A stretch of 64,000 bases of DNA. Origin: DATHBD01 sp035296325. Its GTDB lineage: Bacteria; Actinomycetota; Actinomycetes; Mycobacteriales; Micromonosporaceae. Both the position numbers and the translations under genes were made by a program. Position 1 is the stretch's first letter, and every line of letters starts with the position of its first letter. Of the stretch, positions 52,718 through 61,477 are shown in pieces. The stretch spans positions 332,911 to 396,910 of the forward strand of contig DATHBD010000051.1 in the NCBI GenBank assembly GCA_035296325.1. Reading direction: 5' to 3'. The notes below the pieces were generated by a model. The model saw only the letters and a list, made by a program, of their open reading frames with translations. It made no database searches and had not been told where the DNA came from.

Positions 52718-54670
52718 GTGGGCGACACGGGCCAGCCACCCATGGCGGATCAGCCGCCCGACTCCTCGGCTGACGCCGGCAGCCAGGCCGCCCGGGCCGA
52801 GCAGGACGGCGATCCGGCATTGCCGGATTCCGGACCGGAGCCGACCGGCGTGATGGCACCCACCGGCGGGAACGCCAGCCGTGCGCCTCGCCGACGCCCT
52901 GCGGTACGCCCCCTGCGCATCCTCGCGACAGCGGCTCTGGTCGTGGTGATCCTCGTCGTCGCAGCGGGCTGGGTGGGGTACCGCGCGGTGACGGTGTCGG
53001 ATCGACTGGGTACGGCAGCGCGGTTGTTCTCCCAACTGCAGCAGCAACTGGAAGGTGCGGACCTCGCCTCCGCGCGCACCACGCTGGGAGCGTTGCAGCG
53101 GGAGGTCCGGGCGGCGCGGGAGCAGACCGACGGCCCGGCCTGGGGACTGGCCAGCGCCTCCCCCAAGCTCGGCGATGACATGGCGGCGGTCCGCACGGTG
53201 TCGGGTGCCCTCGACGATCTGGTCAGCACCGGCCTACCACCGTTGATCGACGTCGCGGGCGCGCTGCAGGCCGCGCTGCTGGATGCCAAGGGCGGGCCGA
53301 TCGATCTTGGCACCGTGCAGGCTGCGGCGGGCCGGCTGGTGACCGCGCAGACGGTCATCCAGGATGCCGGCAAGCGGGTCGCCGACATCCGGACCGCGGG
53401 TCTGGCACCGCAGATTCAGGCCAGAATTCCAAGCCTCATCGAGGGTCTGCGCCGCGCGGAGGAGGTTGCCGGCCCGGCGGGCCTGATGGCGCGTCTGCTG
53501 CCCCCGATGCTGGGGGGGACGGGACCGCGAACCTATCTCGTCCTGTTCCAGAATCTGGCCGAGGCACGGGCGACCGGCGGCATGCCCGGCGCGTTCGCGG
53601 TGCTCCAGGCGGACCGGGGCGCCATCACCATGATCGAGCAGGGGACGGCGTCGGGCACGCTGAAGACATTTCCGGCACCGGTGCTGCCGCTCGACCCGGA
53701 CATGGCCGACCTGCACACGGATCGGCTCGGCATGTTCCCCGCGGATGTGAACCTCACGCCCGACTTTCCCACCGCCGCGGTGCTCGCCCGCGAGATGTAC
53801 CGGCTTCGCAGCGGCCGGACCGTGGATGGCGTCATCGCCACCGACCCGGTCGCGCTGTCGTACCTGCTCGCGGCGACCGGCCCGGTACCGATGCCGGTCG
53901 GCGAACCGCTGACGTCGGCCAACGCGGTACGAACGCTGCTCTCCACGGTCTACGCCACACTGCCGGAACAGGCCAGGCAGGACGCGTACTTCGCAAGCGC
54001 GGCGAAGGGGATCTTCGAGGTGCTGCTCGGGCGTCGGGCCGACCCGCAGGCGGCCCTGGCTGCCCTGGTCCGGGCGGGAAGCGAACGGCGGTTGCTGATG
54101 TGGAGCGCCCACCCGGAGGAGCAACGCGAGATCGAGGGCACCATGCTCGGTGGCCAGCTCCCGGCCGACGACGGGGCCACACCGATGGTCGGGGTCTTTC
54201 TCAATGACGGCAGTGGCGCGAAGCTCGGCTACTACCTCACCCGATCAGCGACGCTCGCCGTGGGCGAGTGCCTGGAGGACGGCATCGTGGAGCTCAGGCT
54301 CACGGTGGTGATCGGCTCGACCGCTCCCCGGTCGGGCCTGCCGCGCGACGTACTGGGCATGGGGGTGGGCGGCGACCCGTACACGGTGCGCACCAACGTG
54401 ATGGTCTACAGCCCGACCAACGGCGCACTTGTCGACGCGACGGTGAACGGCGCGCCGGTCGACGTGGGCACCGGTGTCGAAGGGAACCGCTCGGTCGCCG
54501 TACTGACCGTGGACCTTCCGCCCGGGGTCACCAAGACCCTGGACGCCACCCTACTCACCGACGCGCTGCCGCCCAGCGGCGAGAGCATGACAACCCCTCG
54601 GCTCTGGACCACCCCTGGAGTCAGCCCATGGGCACTTGCGGTAGCTCCCGGCCCTGGTTGCCGCAAATAG
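52718..54670 (+). CDS. DUF4012 family membrane-anchored protein
   Basis: A 650-residue protein. The N-terminal 60 residues are acidic and Pro-rich; an anchor (ILATAALVVVILVVAAGWVGY, near 68-88) leaves the rest outside. The DUF4012 region includes TYLVLFQNLAEARATGGMPGAFAVL near 268-292 and the later SYLLAATGPVP. These proteins recur in actinobacterial exopolysaccharide loci; a LytR-CpsA-Psr-like attachment role has been suggested but is not established. GTG 52718 has AAAGGA seven bases upstream. Confidence 0.85.
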   Translation: MGDTGQPPMADQPPDSSADAGSQAARAEQDGDPALPDSGPEPTGVMAPTGGNASRAPRRRPAVRPLRILATAALVVVILVVAAGWVGYRAVTVSDRLGTAARLFSQLQQQLEGADLASARTTLGALQREVRAAREQTDGPAWGLASASPKLGDDMAAVRTVSGALDDLVSTGLPPLIDVAGALQAALLDAKGGPIDLGTVQAAAGRLVTAQTVIQDAGKRVADIRTAGLAPQIQARIPSLIEGLRRAEEVAGPAGLMARLLPPMLGGTGPRTYLVLFQNLAEARATGGMPGAFAVLQADRGAITMIEQGTASGTLKTFPAPVLPLDPDMADLHTDRLGMFPADVNLTPDFPTAAVLAREMYRLRSGRTVDGVIATDPVALSYLLAATGPVPMPVGEPLTSANAVRTLLSTVYATLPEQARQDAYFASAAKGIFEVLLGRRADPQAALAALVRAGSERRLLMWSAHPEEQREIEGTMLGGQLPADDGATPMVGVFLNDGSGAKLGYYLTRSATLAVGECLEDGIVELRLTVVIGSTAPRSGLPRDVLGMGVGGDPYTVRTNVMVYSPTNGALVDATVNGAPVDVGTGVEGNRSVAVLTVDLPPGVTKTLDATLLTDALPPSGESMTTPRLWTTPGVSPWALAVAPGPGCRK

Positions 54671-54740
54671 CCTGCGCGATCCTCAAACGTACTAGACTAC
54701 TGAGTTGGAGCGAAAGGTACAAACCACCCAAGGGGGATCA

Positions 54741-55442
54741 ATGCGCGCTCGTCGGACACTGGCTCTGTTCGCCGCCGCTGGCGCCATGCTCGCGGCTACC
54801 GGCACTGCGGTCTTTGCGACACCAGGGGCTGCTGCCGCCCACCGTCCCTCGCCGGGAGGTACCGGATACCCGGCGGCGTACCCGCCGCCCCCGCCGGTCG
54901 TCACGGTGAACCGCGGCCTCGTCGCCGTCGGGTCCGTCGTGCGGATCAGCGGCGCCGGCTTCGCACCACGGGAAGCTCTGTCCATCAACGTCCGGACCCG
55001 CATCTCCCTTCGGGGGCATGGATGGCGCGGCCCGGTCGCCGGACACGGCAACCAGTGGGCGCGGACCACAAACGAGGGAACCTTCCGGCGTCCGGTGTTC
55101 CTGCCGCTTCCCGGCTTCGTCACGATCACCGTGCACGGCCTGCGATCGGGCGTGACAGCATCGACGACCGTCCGCGTGGTGCTGTGGCGGCGCGGATGGC
55201 CGCACCACTGGCGCAGCACCGGCCTGGCCGGCTCCGCGGAACCTACGGTCACCACGCCTGGCCTGACCAGGGCCGAGGCGGCACCGGCCATGCGGCTCGC
55301 CGCATCCGAGACGGCCACCTCCACCGACGAAGGCAGCGGTAACGGCGCGCCGCTGGTGGCCACCCTGGCCCTGGTCGGGCTCGCCGGCGCCGGCCTGGTG
55401 GGGCTGCGACGACAGCGCGGGGACCGGCACGGAACCGGCTGA
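54741..55442 (+). CDS. Cell-surface protein with C-terminal anchor
   Basis: A 233-residue precursor with a signal peptide (LALFAAAGAMLAATGTAVFA), an Ig-like middle (VVRISGAGFAPREALSINV; FVTITVHGLRSGVTASTTV) and a C-terminal hydrophobic helix followed by RRQRGDRHG. It looks like a sortase-type or tail-anchored surface protein but no clear LPxTG is present. It closes the rightward part of the polysaccharide locus. ATG 54741 follows AGGGGG. A hairpin at 55476-55504 may terminate it. Confidence 0.78.
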   Translation: MRARRTLALFAAAGAMLAATGTAVFATPGAAAAHRPSPGGTGYPAAYPPPPPVVTVNRGLVAVGSVVRISGAGFAPREALSINVRTRISLRGHGWRGPVAGHGNQWARTTNEGTFRRPVFLPLPGFVTITVHGLRSGVTASTTVRVVLWRRGWPHHWRSTGLAGSAEPTVTTPGLTRAEAAPAMRLAASETATSTDEGSGNGAPLVATLALVGLAGAGLVGLRRQRGDRHGTG

Positions 55443-55458
55443 CGATAGCCGTACCAGC

Positions 55459-56991
55459 TCAACGATCGGGATGAACCCCGGCTGACCCCTGGTCGGCCGG
55501 GGTCTTTCCCTGCCCCGGCAGCAACCCCGCCGCCAGTGCCAGGGCGAGGACCATCAGCCCCGCGCCGATCCCGAACGCGAGGTGGTAGCCGCCGGTCAGG
55601 GCGGCGTCGAGACGCTCCCCCGCGCCAGTCAGTCGATCCGTCCGCCAGGTCGCCACGGTGGCGAGCACCGCCAGCCCGAGTGCGCCGCCCACCTGCTGCG
55701 TGGTGTTGACCAGGCCGGAGGCCAGCCCCGCGTGGCTCGACGGAGCGCCGGTCATCGCCAGCGTCGTGGCGGCCGGGAGGGCGAGCCCGGCACCGACGCC
55801 GAGCAGCACCATCGCCGGCGCGATGGTCGCCAGGTAGCTGCCGGAGACGGAGGTACGGGTGAGCAGGCCCAGTCCCACGGCGAGCAGCGCCAACCCGCTC
55901 ACCAGCACGGCTCGTGGCCCGAACCGTCCCTGCAGCCGGGCGGCGGCACCGATCGACACCACACCGATGACGACGGTGATCGGCAGAAACGCCAGGCCGG
56001 TCTGCGCGGGGGTGTAGCGCAGCACCCGTTGCAGGAACAGCGCGATCAGGAACTGGAAGCCGAACATGGCCGCGACCATCAGGGCCTGCACCAGGTTCGC
56101 GACGGTGACCTGGCGGAACCGGAAAATCTCCAGCGGCAGCAGGGGGCGGCGGGCGGTGCGTTGCCGGACCACGAACGCCCCGATCAGTCCGCCGCCGAGC
56201 AGGCCGAAGCCAAGGGTGTATGCGGAGGTCCACCCGCGCTCAGCGGTGCCCACCACGGTATAGACGACAAGCATGAGGCCGGTCGTGATCAGCACCGCGC
56301 CGGCCACGTCAGCGCCACCCGCGCCGCCGGTCGAAGCGCCCGACGTCCGGTCGGCTGGCAGCAACCAGCGGGCGAGGAGCATCGCCGCGACGCCGATCGG
56401 CACATTGACGAAGAAGATCCAGTGCCAGCTGGCGACCTGAGTGAGCAGGCCTCCCGCGAGGACGCCGATCGAGGCGCCGGCGGCGCCGACGAAGCTGTAC
56501 GCCCCGATCGCTCTGGCCTGCTCCATGGGCTGCGGAAACAGCGTGACGATCATGCCCAGGGTCACCGCGGCGGTCATCGCGGCCCCGACCCCCTGCGCGA
56601 ACCGGGCCGCGAGGAGCACCGACTGCGTCTGGGCCAGGCCGCACAGCAGCGAGGCGGCGGTGAATACCACCAGCCCGGCGACGAGGAGCCGCCGGCGACC
56701 GACCAGGTCACCCAACCGGCCGGCGAGCAGGAGCAGGCCGCCGAAGGCGATCAGGTACGCGTTGACGATCCACGCCAGGTGCGGCTGCGAGAACCCGAGG
56801 TCACGCTGCATTGACGGGAGCGCGACGTTCACGATCGTCTCGCCCAGGATGATCATCAGTGTGCCGCTGCACAGGATGGCCAACTGGGCCAGGCGGCGTC
56901 CAGCGGTAACGGCCTGGCTGCCGGTGCCACCGTCGGCCTCCCGAGTGCCGGCCACGGTAGAGCTCGCGGTCGGGGGTGCGGTCGAAGTCAT
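55459..56991 (-). CDS. MFS drug exporter, DHA2 (14-helix) family
   Basis: A 510-residue proton-driven exporter with 14 predicted helices. Motif A is GRLGDLVGRRRLLVAGL near residues 92-108, LDxTIVNVAL is present as GETIVNVALPSM, and motif C-like stretches follow (GAAGASIGVLAGG). The N-terminal 40 residues are polar. ATG 56991 has GAGGGA upstream. It diverges from an HxlR gene that is the likely regulator. Its substrate is unknown. Confidence 0.9.
   Translation of the reverse strand: MTSTAPPTASSTVAGTREADGGTGSQAVTAGRRLAQLAILCSGTLMIILGETIVNVALPSMQRDLGFSQPHLAWIVNAYLIAFGGLLLLAGRLGDLVGRRRLLVAGLVVFTAASLLCGLAQTQSVLLAARFAQGVGAAMTAAVTLGMIVTLFPQPMEQARAIGAYSFVGAAGASIGVLAGGLLTQVASWHWIFFVNVPIGVAAMLLARWLLPADRTSGASTGGAGGADVAGAVLITTGLMLVVYTVVGTAERGWTSAYTLGFGLLGGGLIGAFVVRQRTARRPLLPLEIFRFRQVTVANLVQALMVAAMFGFQFLIALFLQRVLRYTPAQTGLAFLPITVVIGVVSIGAAARLQGRFGPRAVLVSGLALLAVGLGLLTRTSVSGSYLATIAPAMVLLGVGAGLALPAATTLAMTGAPSSHAGLASGLVNTTQQVGGALGLAVLATVATWRTDRLTGAGERLDAALTGGYHLAFGIGAGLMVLALALAAGLLPGQGKTPADQGSAGVHPDR
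55476..55504 (+). terminator. Hairpin after the surface-protein gene
   Basis: ACCCCGGC (55476-55483) pairs with GCCGGGGT (55497-55504) over a 13-base loop, followed by CTTTCC. It lies 33 bases past the stop and within the coding end of the convergent exporter. Confidence 0.5.
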
Positions 56992-57070
56992 GCTTCCCTC
57001 CTCATGGTGCATCTTTTGTTACTGCGGCCATGATCTGTGACTATCGGAGGTAGCGAAAGGAGGCACTTTG

Positions 57071-57496
57071 ATGTCTCAGAGGCACAGCGATGTGTCCGGG
57101 CCGGCCCGGACGGTCCCGGGCAGCGGACCGGCGTGCCCGGTCGAGGATCAGGCGTGCACGGTGCGCCAGGTGCTGGACCGGGTGGGCGGCAAGTGGAGCA
57201 TCGGCATCATCGTTGCCGCCTCGGAGGGGCCGGTTCGGTTCACCGAGTTGGAGCGCGCCATCGAGGGCATCAGCCGACGGATGCTCACCCTGACCCTGCG
57301 GAACCTGGAGCGGGACGGCCTACTGACCCGCACGGTGTACCCAACGGTGCCGCCCAAGGTGGAGTACCGCGCCACGGAGATGGCCCGCGAGCTCTACAGC
57401 GCCCTGACCGAGCTGACCACCTGGGCGCAGCGCCACCGGGAGACGATCGCGGCCGCGCGGCAGGCGTACGACCGGGAGCACGGCACCCCCGGCTGA
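57071..57496 (+). CDS. HxlR-family transcriptional regulator
   Basis: A 141-residue winged-helix protein. CPVEDQACTVRQVLDRVGGKWSIGII near residues 22-47 is the family start (Cys plus GKW), RFTELERAIEGISRRMLTLTLRNLERDGLL near 56-85 the recognition region, and VEYRATEMARELYSALTEL the tail. The two Cys near the N-terminus could be redox sensors. AAAGGAGG precedes ATG 57071. It diverges from the exporter gene over 79 bases. Confidence 0.92.
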   Translation: MSQRHSDVSGPARTVPGSGPACPVEDQACTVRQVLDRVGGKWSIGIIVAASEGPVRFTELERAIEGISRRMLTLTLRNLERDGLLTRTVYPTVPPKVEYRATEMARELYSALTELTTWAQRHRETIAAARQAYDREHGTPG

Positions 57497-57502
57497 GGCC
57501 GC

Positions 57503-58696
57503 CTACCGCACGGTGACGATCAGGCCGTTCAGTTCGTACGACGAGATCATCGCCCGGATCCGGCTGCGGGGCGGCTGCACCATCCGCAGATTCGGCATCG
57601 CGAAGAGCTTCGTCAGGAAGATGTCGGTCTCCTGCACGGCGATGTGCGCACCCGGGCAGCGGTGCGGCCCGTCGCCGAACGCCAGCCCGGCGTCGGCGAC
57701 CCCGTCGCCGAGCGGGCGGCCGGGGCAGAGCTGCGTCGGCCGGTCACCGACCGCGGCCGGGTCCAGGTTGGCCGCCGCCACGACGACGTCGACCCGGGCG
57801 CCCGCCGGGATGGTGACCGGGCCGTCCTCGCCGGGCAGTTCCAGCTCCGCGGTCGTCCAGCGAGCCAGGTTGCCCACCACCGGTTCCAGCCGCAGCAGCT
57901 CGTGCAGGATCGCCGCTCGGGCCGCCTGGTCCCCGTCGAGGTACCGGGTCCGCAGGCCCGCGTCGGTGAACAGGTGCCACGCGGCGACCGTGATGAACTC
58001 CCGCGTCGTGGCCATGCCGGCCGCGGCGAACGTGACGCACTCACCGAAGATGTCGCCGTTGTTGCAGCCCTGATCGAGCAGGTGGGAGATCAGATCGTCG
58101 CGGCGTCGGCGGCGCCGCACCCGGATGGCCGGGGCGACATCGGCCAGGTAGAACGCGGCGAGCGCGGAGTTCATGTAGGCCATGCGGTAGATGCCGCCCG
58201 GTGTGCGCCATCCCGGTGCCGACCGGTGCTCGGTGAAGAACCGCTCCAGCCGGCGGGCCATCCCGCGCCGGGCGGGGGTCAGCCCGATCACCTCACCGGC
58301 GACCGCGACGGCCAGGGCAAACGAGAGCTGGGACAGGTCGGCCGTCCCCCGCCGGCGCAGCCGCTCGCACTGCTCGTCGGCGAAGCGGTGCATCAGCCCG
58401 CGGTACTTCTCGTCGACCCGGCGCGGAGTGAAGAACCGAGCCGTCTGCCGGCGGTCCTCGCGGTGCTCCGGGCCGTCCCGCCACAGCACGGGCGGGCGCA
58501 TCTTCCCGGGCAGGTCGCCGGCGTCGTCCACGCCGAACCCGCCCTGCCGGGTGTCGGTGCTGCGCAGGACGGCTCTCGCCGCGGCGTACCCGGGGACATG
58601 CCAGACGCCCTCGGCGTCCACCGAGACCGGGCAACCGGCACCGGCACCGTCCCGAGGGATCTTGCGCTGGGAGTCGGCGTACGTGTCACTCGACAT
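57503..58696 (-). CDS. Cytochrome P450
   Basis: A 397-residue soluble bacterial P450 monooxygenase. The heme loop is FGDGPHRCPGAHIA, with the thiolate Cys in FxxGxxxCxG, and ELLR is the K-helix ExxR. The I-helix reads AAAGMATTREF: the usual acidic residue before Thr is Ala. HREDRRQTARFF near the C-helix holds the heme-propionate Arg/His. It may need a partner ferredoxin; none is adjacent. ATG 58696 follows GAGGAG. It converges on the HxlR gene six bases away. Substrate unknown. Confidence 0.9.
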   Translation of the reverse strand: MSSDTYADSQRKIPRDGAGAGCPVSVDAEGVWHVPGYAAARAVLRSTDTRQGGFGVDDAGDLPGKMRPPVLWRDGPEHREDRRQTARFFTPRRVDEKYRGLMHRFADEQCERLRRRGTADLSQLSFALAVAVAGEVIGLTPARRGMARRLERFFTEHRSAPGWRTPGGIYRMAYMNSALAAFYLADVAPAIRVRRRRRRDDLISHLLDQGCNNGDIFGECVTFAAAGMATTREFITVAAWHLFTDAGLRTRYLDGDQAARAAILHELLRLEPVVGNLARWTTAELELPGEDGPVTIPAGARVDVVVAAANLDPAAVGDRPTQLCPGRPLGDGVADAGLAFGDGPHRCPGAHIAVQETDIFLTKLFAMPNLRMVQPPRSRIRAMISSYELNGLIVTVR

Positions 58697-58784
58697 GGCG
58701 CGCTCCTCGGACGGGATACCGGTCATCGTCGATTCTCTCCGATCACCGGGCGGGATGCGAGCCGGTGCCGGCCGGGCGCTGTCC

Positions 58785-60842
58785 TCACCCGCGGCGCGAC
58801 GCACGAAGCTCCCGCTCGGTGCGGGCCACGTCGGCCGGTTCGGCGGCCGGGACGTGCACCGTGAAGCACCCCCCACTCGGTCGATTGCGCCGGTAGGTCA
58901 CCGTGGCGTGGTTGGCATGGGCGAGCTGGGCGACGATGTACAGGCCGAGCCCGGTGCCCTTCTGCGCCACGGCGCGTCCGGTGTTGGCACGGGTGAATCG
59001 CTCGAACAGGTGCGGGACGAAATCCTCCGGCACCCCGTCACCGTGGTCGGCCACCGTGATGTCGATCCGGTCGTGCACCTCGGCGACGGTGACGTCGATG
59101 GGCGCGCTGCCGTACTTTGCGGCGTTGCCGAGCAGGTTCAGCAGGATCTGCTGCAGGTGACCGGGGTCCATGATGGTGTGCGTCGGCTCGACCGGCTGCG
59201 TCACGGTGACGGCGGCGGCGTCGTCGTCCGGGAGTTGGGCGAGCGCCTCCGTGATGGCTTCGCCGATGTCGACGGTGGCGCGACGGGGCTGGATCGTCCC
59301 AGCGTCCAGGTTGGTCAGTGCCAGGATGTCCTCCACCAGGATGGTCATGCGCCGCGAGGCGGCCGATATCCGCCCGAGGAAGTCGCGCCGGCGGCCGTCG
59401 GTGATGGTGTCCCAGTCGTTCAGCACGATGTCCGCGTAGCCGGCGATCACACCCAACGGTTGGCGGACGTCGTGGGACAGCATCCCGACCAGGTCGGCGA
59501 CGTGCTGGTGCGCCTCGCGCAGGGCCACGTTCGTGGCTTCCTGGACCGCTTCCCAGTTTCTGCGGTCGGTGACATCGACGACCTGGGTGGCGAAGTGCAG
59601 CGGGCTGCCGGCGTGGTCGCGGAGCAGGGACGTGGTCACGGCGACGTGCACGGTCCGCCCGGTGGCGTGCAGGTAGCGCTTCTCCGAGCTGAACCCGGGG
59701 ATACGCCCGGCCAACGCGTCCCGGACCAGCGCCATCGTGGCCTCGATGTCGTCCGGGTGGGTGAGTTCGGTGAACGAGCGTTGCAGCATCTCATCGCGTG
59801 GGTAGCCGAGCATCGCGCAGAACGCCGGGTTGACCCGGATCAGCGTGCCGGCCGGTGCGGCGATCAACATGCCGATCAGCGAGTTGTCGAAGATGTCACG
59901 GAAGCGCTGCTCGCTCTCCCGCAGGCGCCACCGGTTCCGGCGGCCGCGGGCGGCGGCGAACGCGCCGGCCAACCCGCCCAGCGCCACGAACGCCAGCAGC
60001 GAGGCCTGCCACAGTCCGGGGTGATGGGCCGGGGCGTACAGCACCGCGGCGGGGACGGCGGCGACGATCCGCCATGGCGTGCCGGCGACCGGGTCGGCCC
60101 CGAAGAACCACTCCTGTCCACCGCTGGAGTACGTCCCCGAACCGCCCCGTGCGAGCGCCGCTGCGAGTGGCCCGTTGCTGACGTCCAGGCTGCCGGTCCG
60201 CGACCGGTCGCTCGCGACGATCCTGCCGTCCGGGTCGAGCAGGTAGGCCCGGCTCGTCGGTAGTGCGATGGCATGGCCCAGGTAGGAGCCGAGCGGGCTC
60301 TCCTGCACCTGCAGACCACCGGAGAACACCCGCCGCCCGTATGGCGTGTCGAACGGCACGGCGAACGCAGCGACCGGCGTGCCATCGGTCACCGACGGCA
60401 CCACCTGCGACACGACGGGCACGCCGTCGCGGACGGCCGTTCGCAGGTGCTCGTAGCGGACGGTCAGATCGGTGCCGATCAACTGTGGGTTGGGCGGGAC
60501 CACCTGCAGGAGGCGGCCCTTGTCGTCCAGCAGCACCGCTGCCGCGTACCCGAACGGCGCGGCGATCTCGGTCAACCGTTGACCGGTCACGGTCTGGCCG
60601 CTCAGGAACCGCTCCGCCTGGACCCGCTCGCGCTGGAGCAGATCCGCGGCGTGGTTGGCGGCGAAGCCCGCCGCGATCGACACCCTCAACTGGAATCGGC
60701 GCTGCAACTCCCGTTCGCTGCGGACCTGCGACCCGATCAGCCCAGCGGTGAGCAGCGCCATCACGACCAGCCACACCAGGCCAGGGATGATCAGGTAACG
60801 GCCCCAGCCCCACGAGTGCGCAACGTCCGCGATCCGCCGCAT
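58785..60842 (-). CDS. Sensor histidine kinase: Cache, PAS, HisKA, HATPase
   Basis: A 685-residue membrane kinase. Helix 1 (IIPGLVWLVVMALLTAGLIG) and helix 2 near residues 288-310 flank an extracellular double-Cache sensor. A PAS domain (about 328-445; IFDNSLIGMLIAAPAGTLIRVN) follows. The phospho-His is in MLSHDVRQPLGVIAGYAD. ATP-binding boxes N (LLNLLGNAAKYG), G1 (DHGDGVPED) and G2 (GTGLGLYIVAQLA) are intact. No response regulator is adjacent, so the partner is elsewhere. ATG 60842 has GGCGGGAA upstream. Confidence 0.92.
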   Translation of the reverse strand: MRRIADVAHSWGWGRYLIIPGLVWLVVMALLTAGLIGSQVRSERELQRRFQLRVSIAAGFAANHAADLLQRERVQAERFLSGQTVTGQRLTEIAAPFGYAAAVLLDDKGRLLQVVPPNPQLIGTDLTVRYEHLRTAVRDGVPVVSQVVPSVTDGTPVAAFAVPFDTPYGRRVFSGGLQVQESPLGSYLGHAIALPTSRAYLLDPDGRIVASDRSRTGSLDVSNGPLAAALARGGSGTYSSGGQEWFFGADPVAGTPWRIVAAVPAAVLYAPAHHPGLWQASLLAFVALGGLAGAFAAARGRRNRWRLRESEQRFRDIFDNSLIGMLIAAPAGTLIRVNPAFCAMLGYPRDEMLQRSFTELTHPDDIEATMALVRDALAGRIPGFSSEKRYLHATGRTVHVAVTTSLLRDHAGSPLHFATQVVDVTDRRNWEAVQEATNVALREAHQHVADLVGMLSHDVRQPLGVIAGYADIVLNDWDTITDGRRRDFLGRISAASRRMTILVEDILALTNLDAGTIQPRRATVDIGEAITEALAQLPDDDAAAVTVTQPVEPTHTIMDPGHLQQILLNLLGNAAKYGSAPIDVTVAEVHDRIDITVADHGDGVPEDFVPHLFERFTRANTGRAVAQKGTGLGLYIVAQLAHANHATVTYRRNRPSGGCFTVHVPAAEPADVARTERELRASRRG

Positions 60843-60982
60843 TTCCCGCCGATCGGTCCTGCGGGGCGCGGTGCCCCGACGATGCCGTCCTATCGGCCGC
60901 CCACCGGGCAACCTGAGCGGAACTCCCGCGCGGTCCACCGACCCGGCGGGCGGCCCGGGCGCGCAGCGTGTTTACTGACCTC

Positions 60983-61423
60983 ATGCCACTGCATGGGAAG
61001 TACGAGCCAAGCCCCAGCACGTGGGCCCGTGACCAGGTCGAGGAGTTCGAGAGCTCCGGCGGCACCCGCGGGAACACCATGCACGGGAAGCCGGTGATCA
61101 TCCTGACAACGCGCGGGGCGAAGACCGGCAAGATCCGCAAGACGCCGCTGATGCGGGTGGAGCACGAGGGTCGGTACGCGGTGGTCGCCTCCCTCGGGGG
61201 CGCGCCCAAGCACCCGCTCTGGTATTTCAACCTGGTCAACGACCCGCACGTCGAGCTTCAGGACGGCGCGACCAAGCAGGACATGATCGCCCGGGAGGTC
61301 ACCGGGGACGAAAAGGCGCAATGGTGGGCCCGGGCGGTCGAGGCATTCCCCAACTACGCGGAGTACCAGAAGAAGACCGACCGGCAGATCCCGGTCTTCG
61401 TGCTGGAACCCGCCGACGGCTGA
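60983..61423 (+). CDS. Nitroreductase-family deazaflavin-dependent oxidoreductase (F420)
   Basis: A 146-residue split beta-barrel protein of the Ddn-like family. VIILTTRGAKTGKIRKTPLM near residues 37-56 binds the F420 tail, and PLWYFNLVNDPHVELQDG near 77-94 is a family motif. These enzymes reduce quinones or nitro compounds with F420H2. ATG 60983 and GTG 60968 are both possible; neither has a clear ribosome-binding site. A perfect hairpin begins inside its last codons. Confidence 0.88.
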   Translation: MPLHGKYEPSPSTWARDQVEEFESSGGTRGNTMHGKPVIILTTRGAKTGKIRKTPLMRVEHEGRYAVVASLGGAPKHPLWYFNLVNDPHVELQDGATKQDMIAREVTGDEKAQWWARAVEAFPNYAEYQKKTDRQIPVFVLEPADG

Positions 61424-61457
61424 CCGGACGGGACAACTCCCGTCCGGTCAGCCGTCG
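61414..61457. terminator. Perfect 20-bp hairpin, bidirectional terminator
   Basis: The 20-base arms 61414-61433 and 61438-61457 are exactly complementary, with a CAAC loop. The left arm contains the stop TGA of the F420-type gene; the right arm ends 20 bases before the stop of the convergent GH3 gene. Both messages should end here. Confidence 0.9.
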
Positions 61458-61477
61458 TGCAGGCGGCGTCCGGGCAA

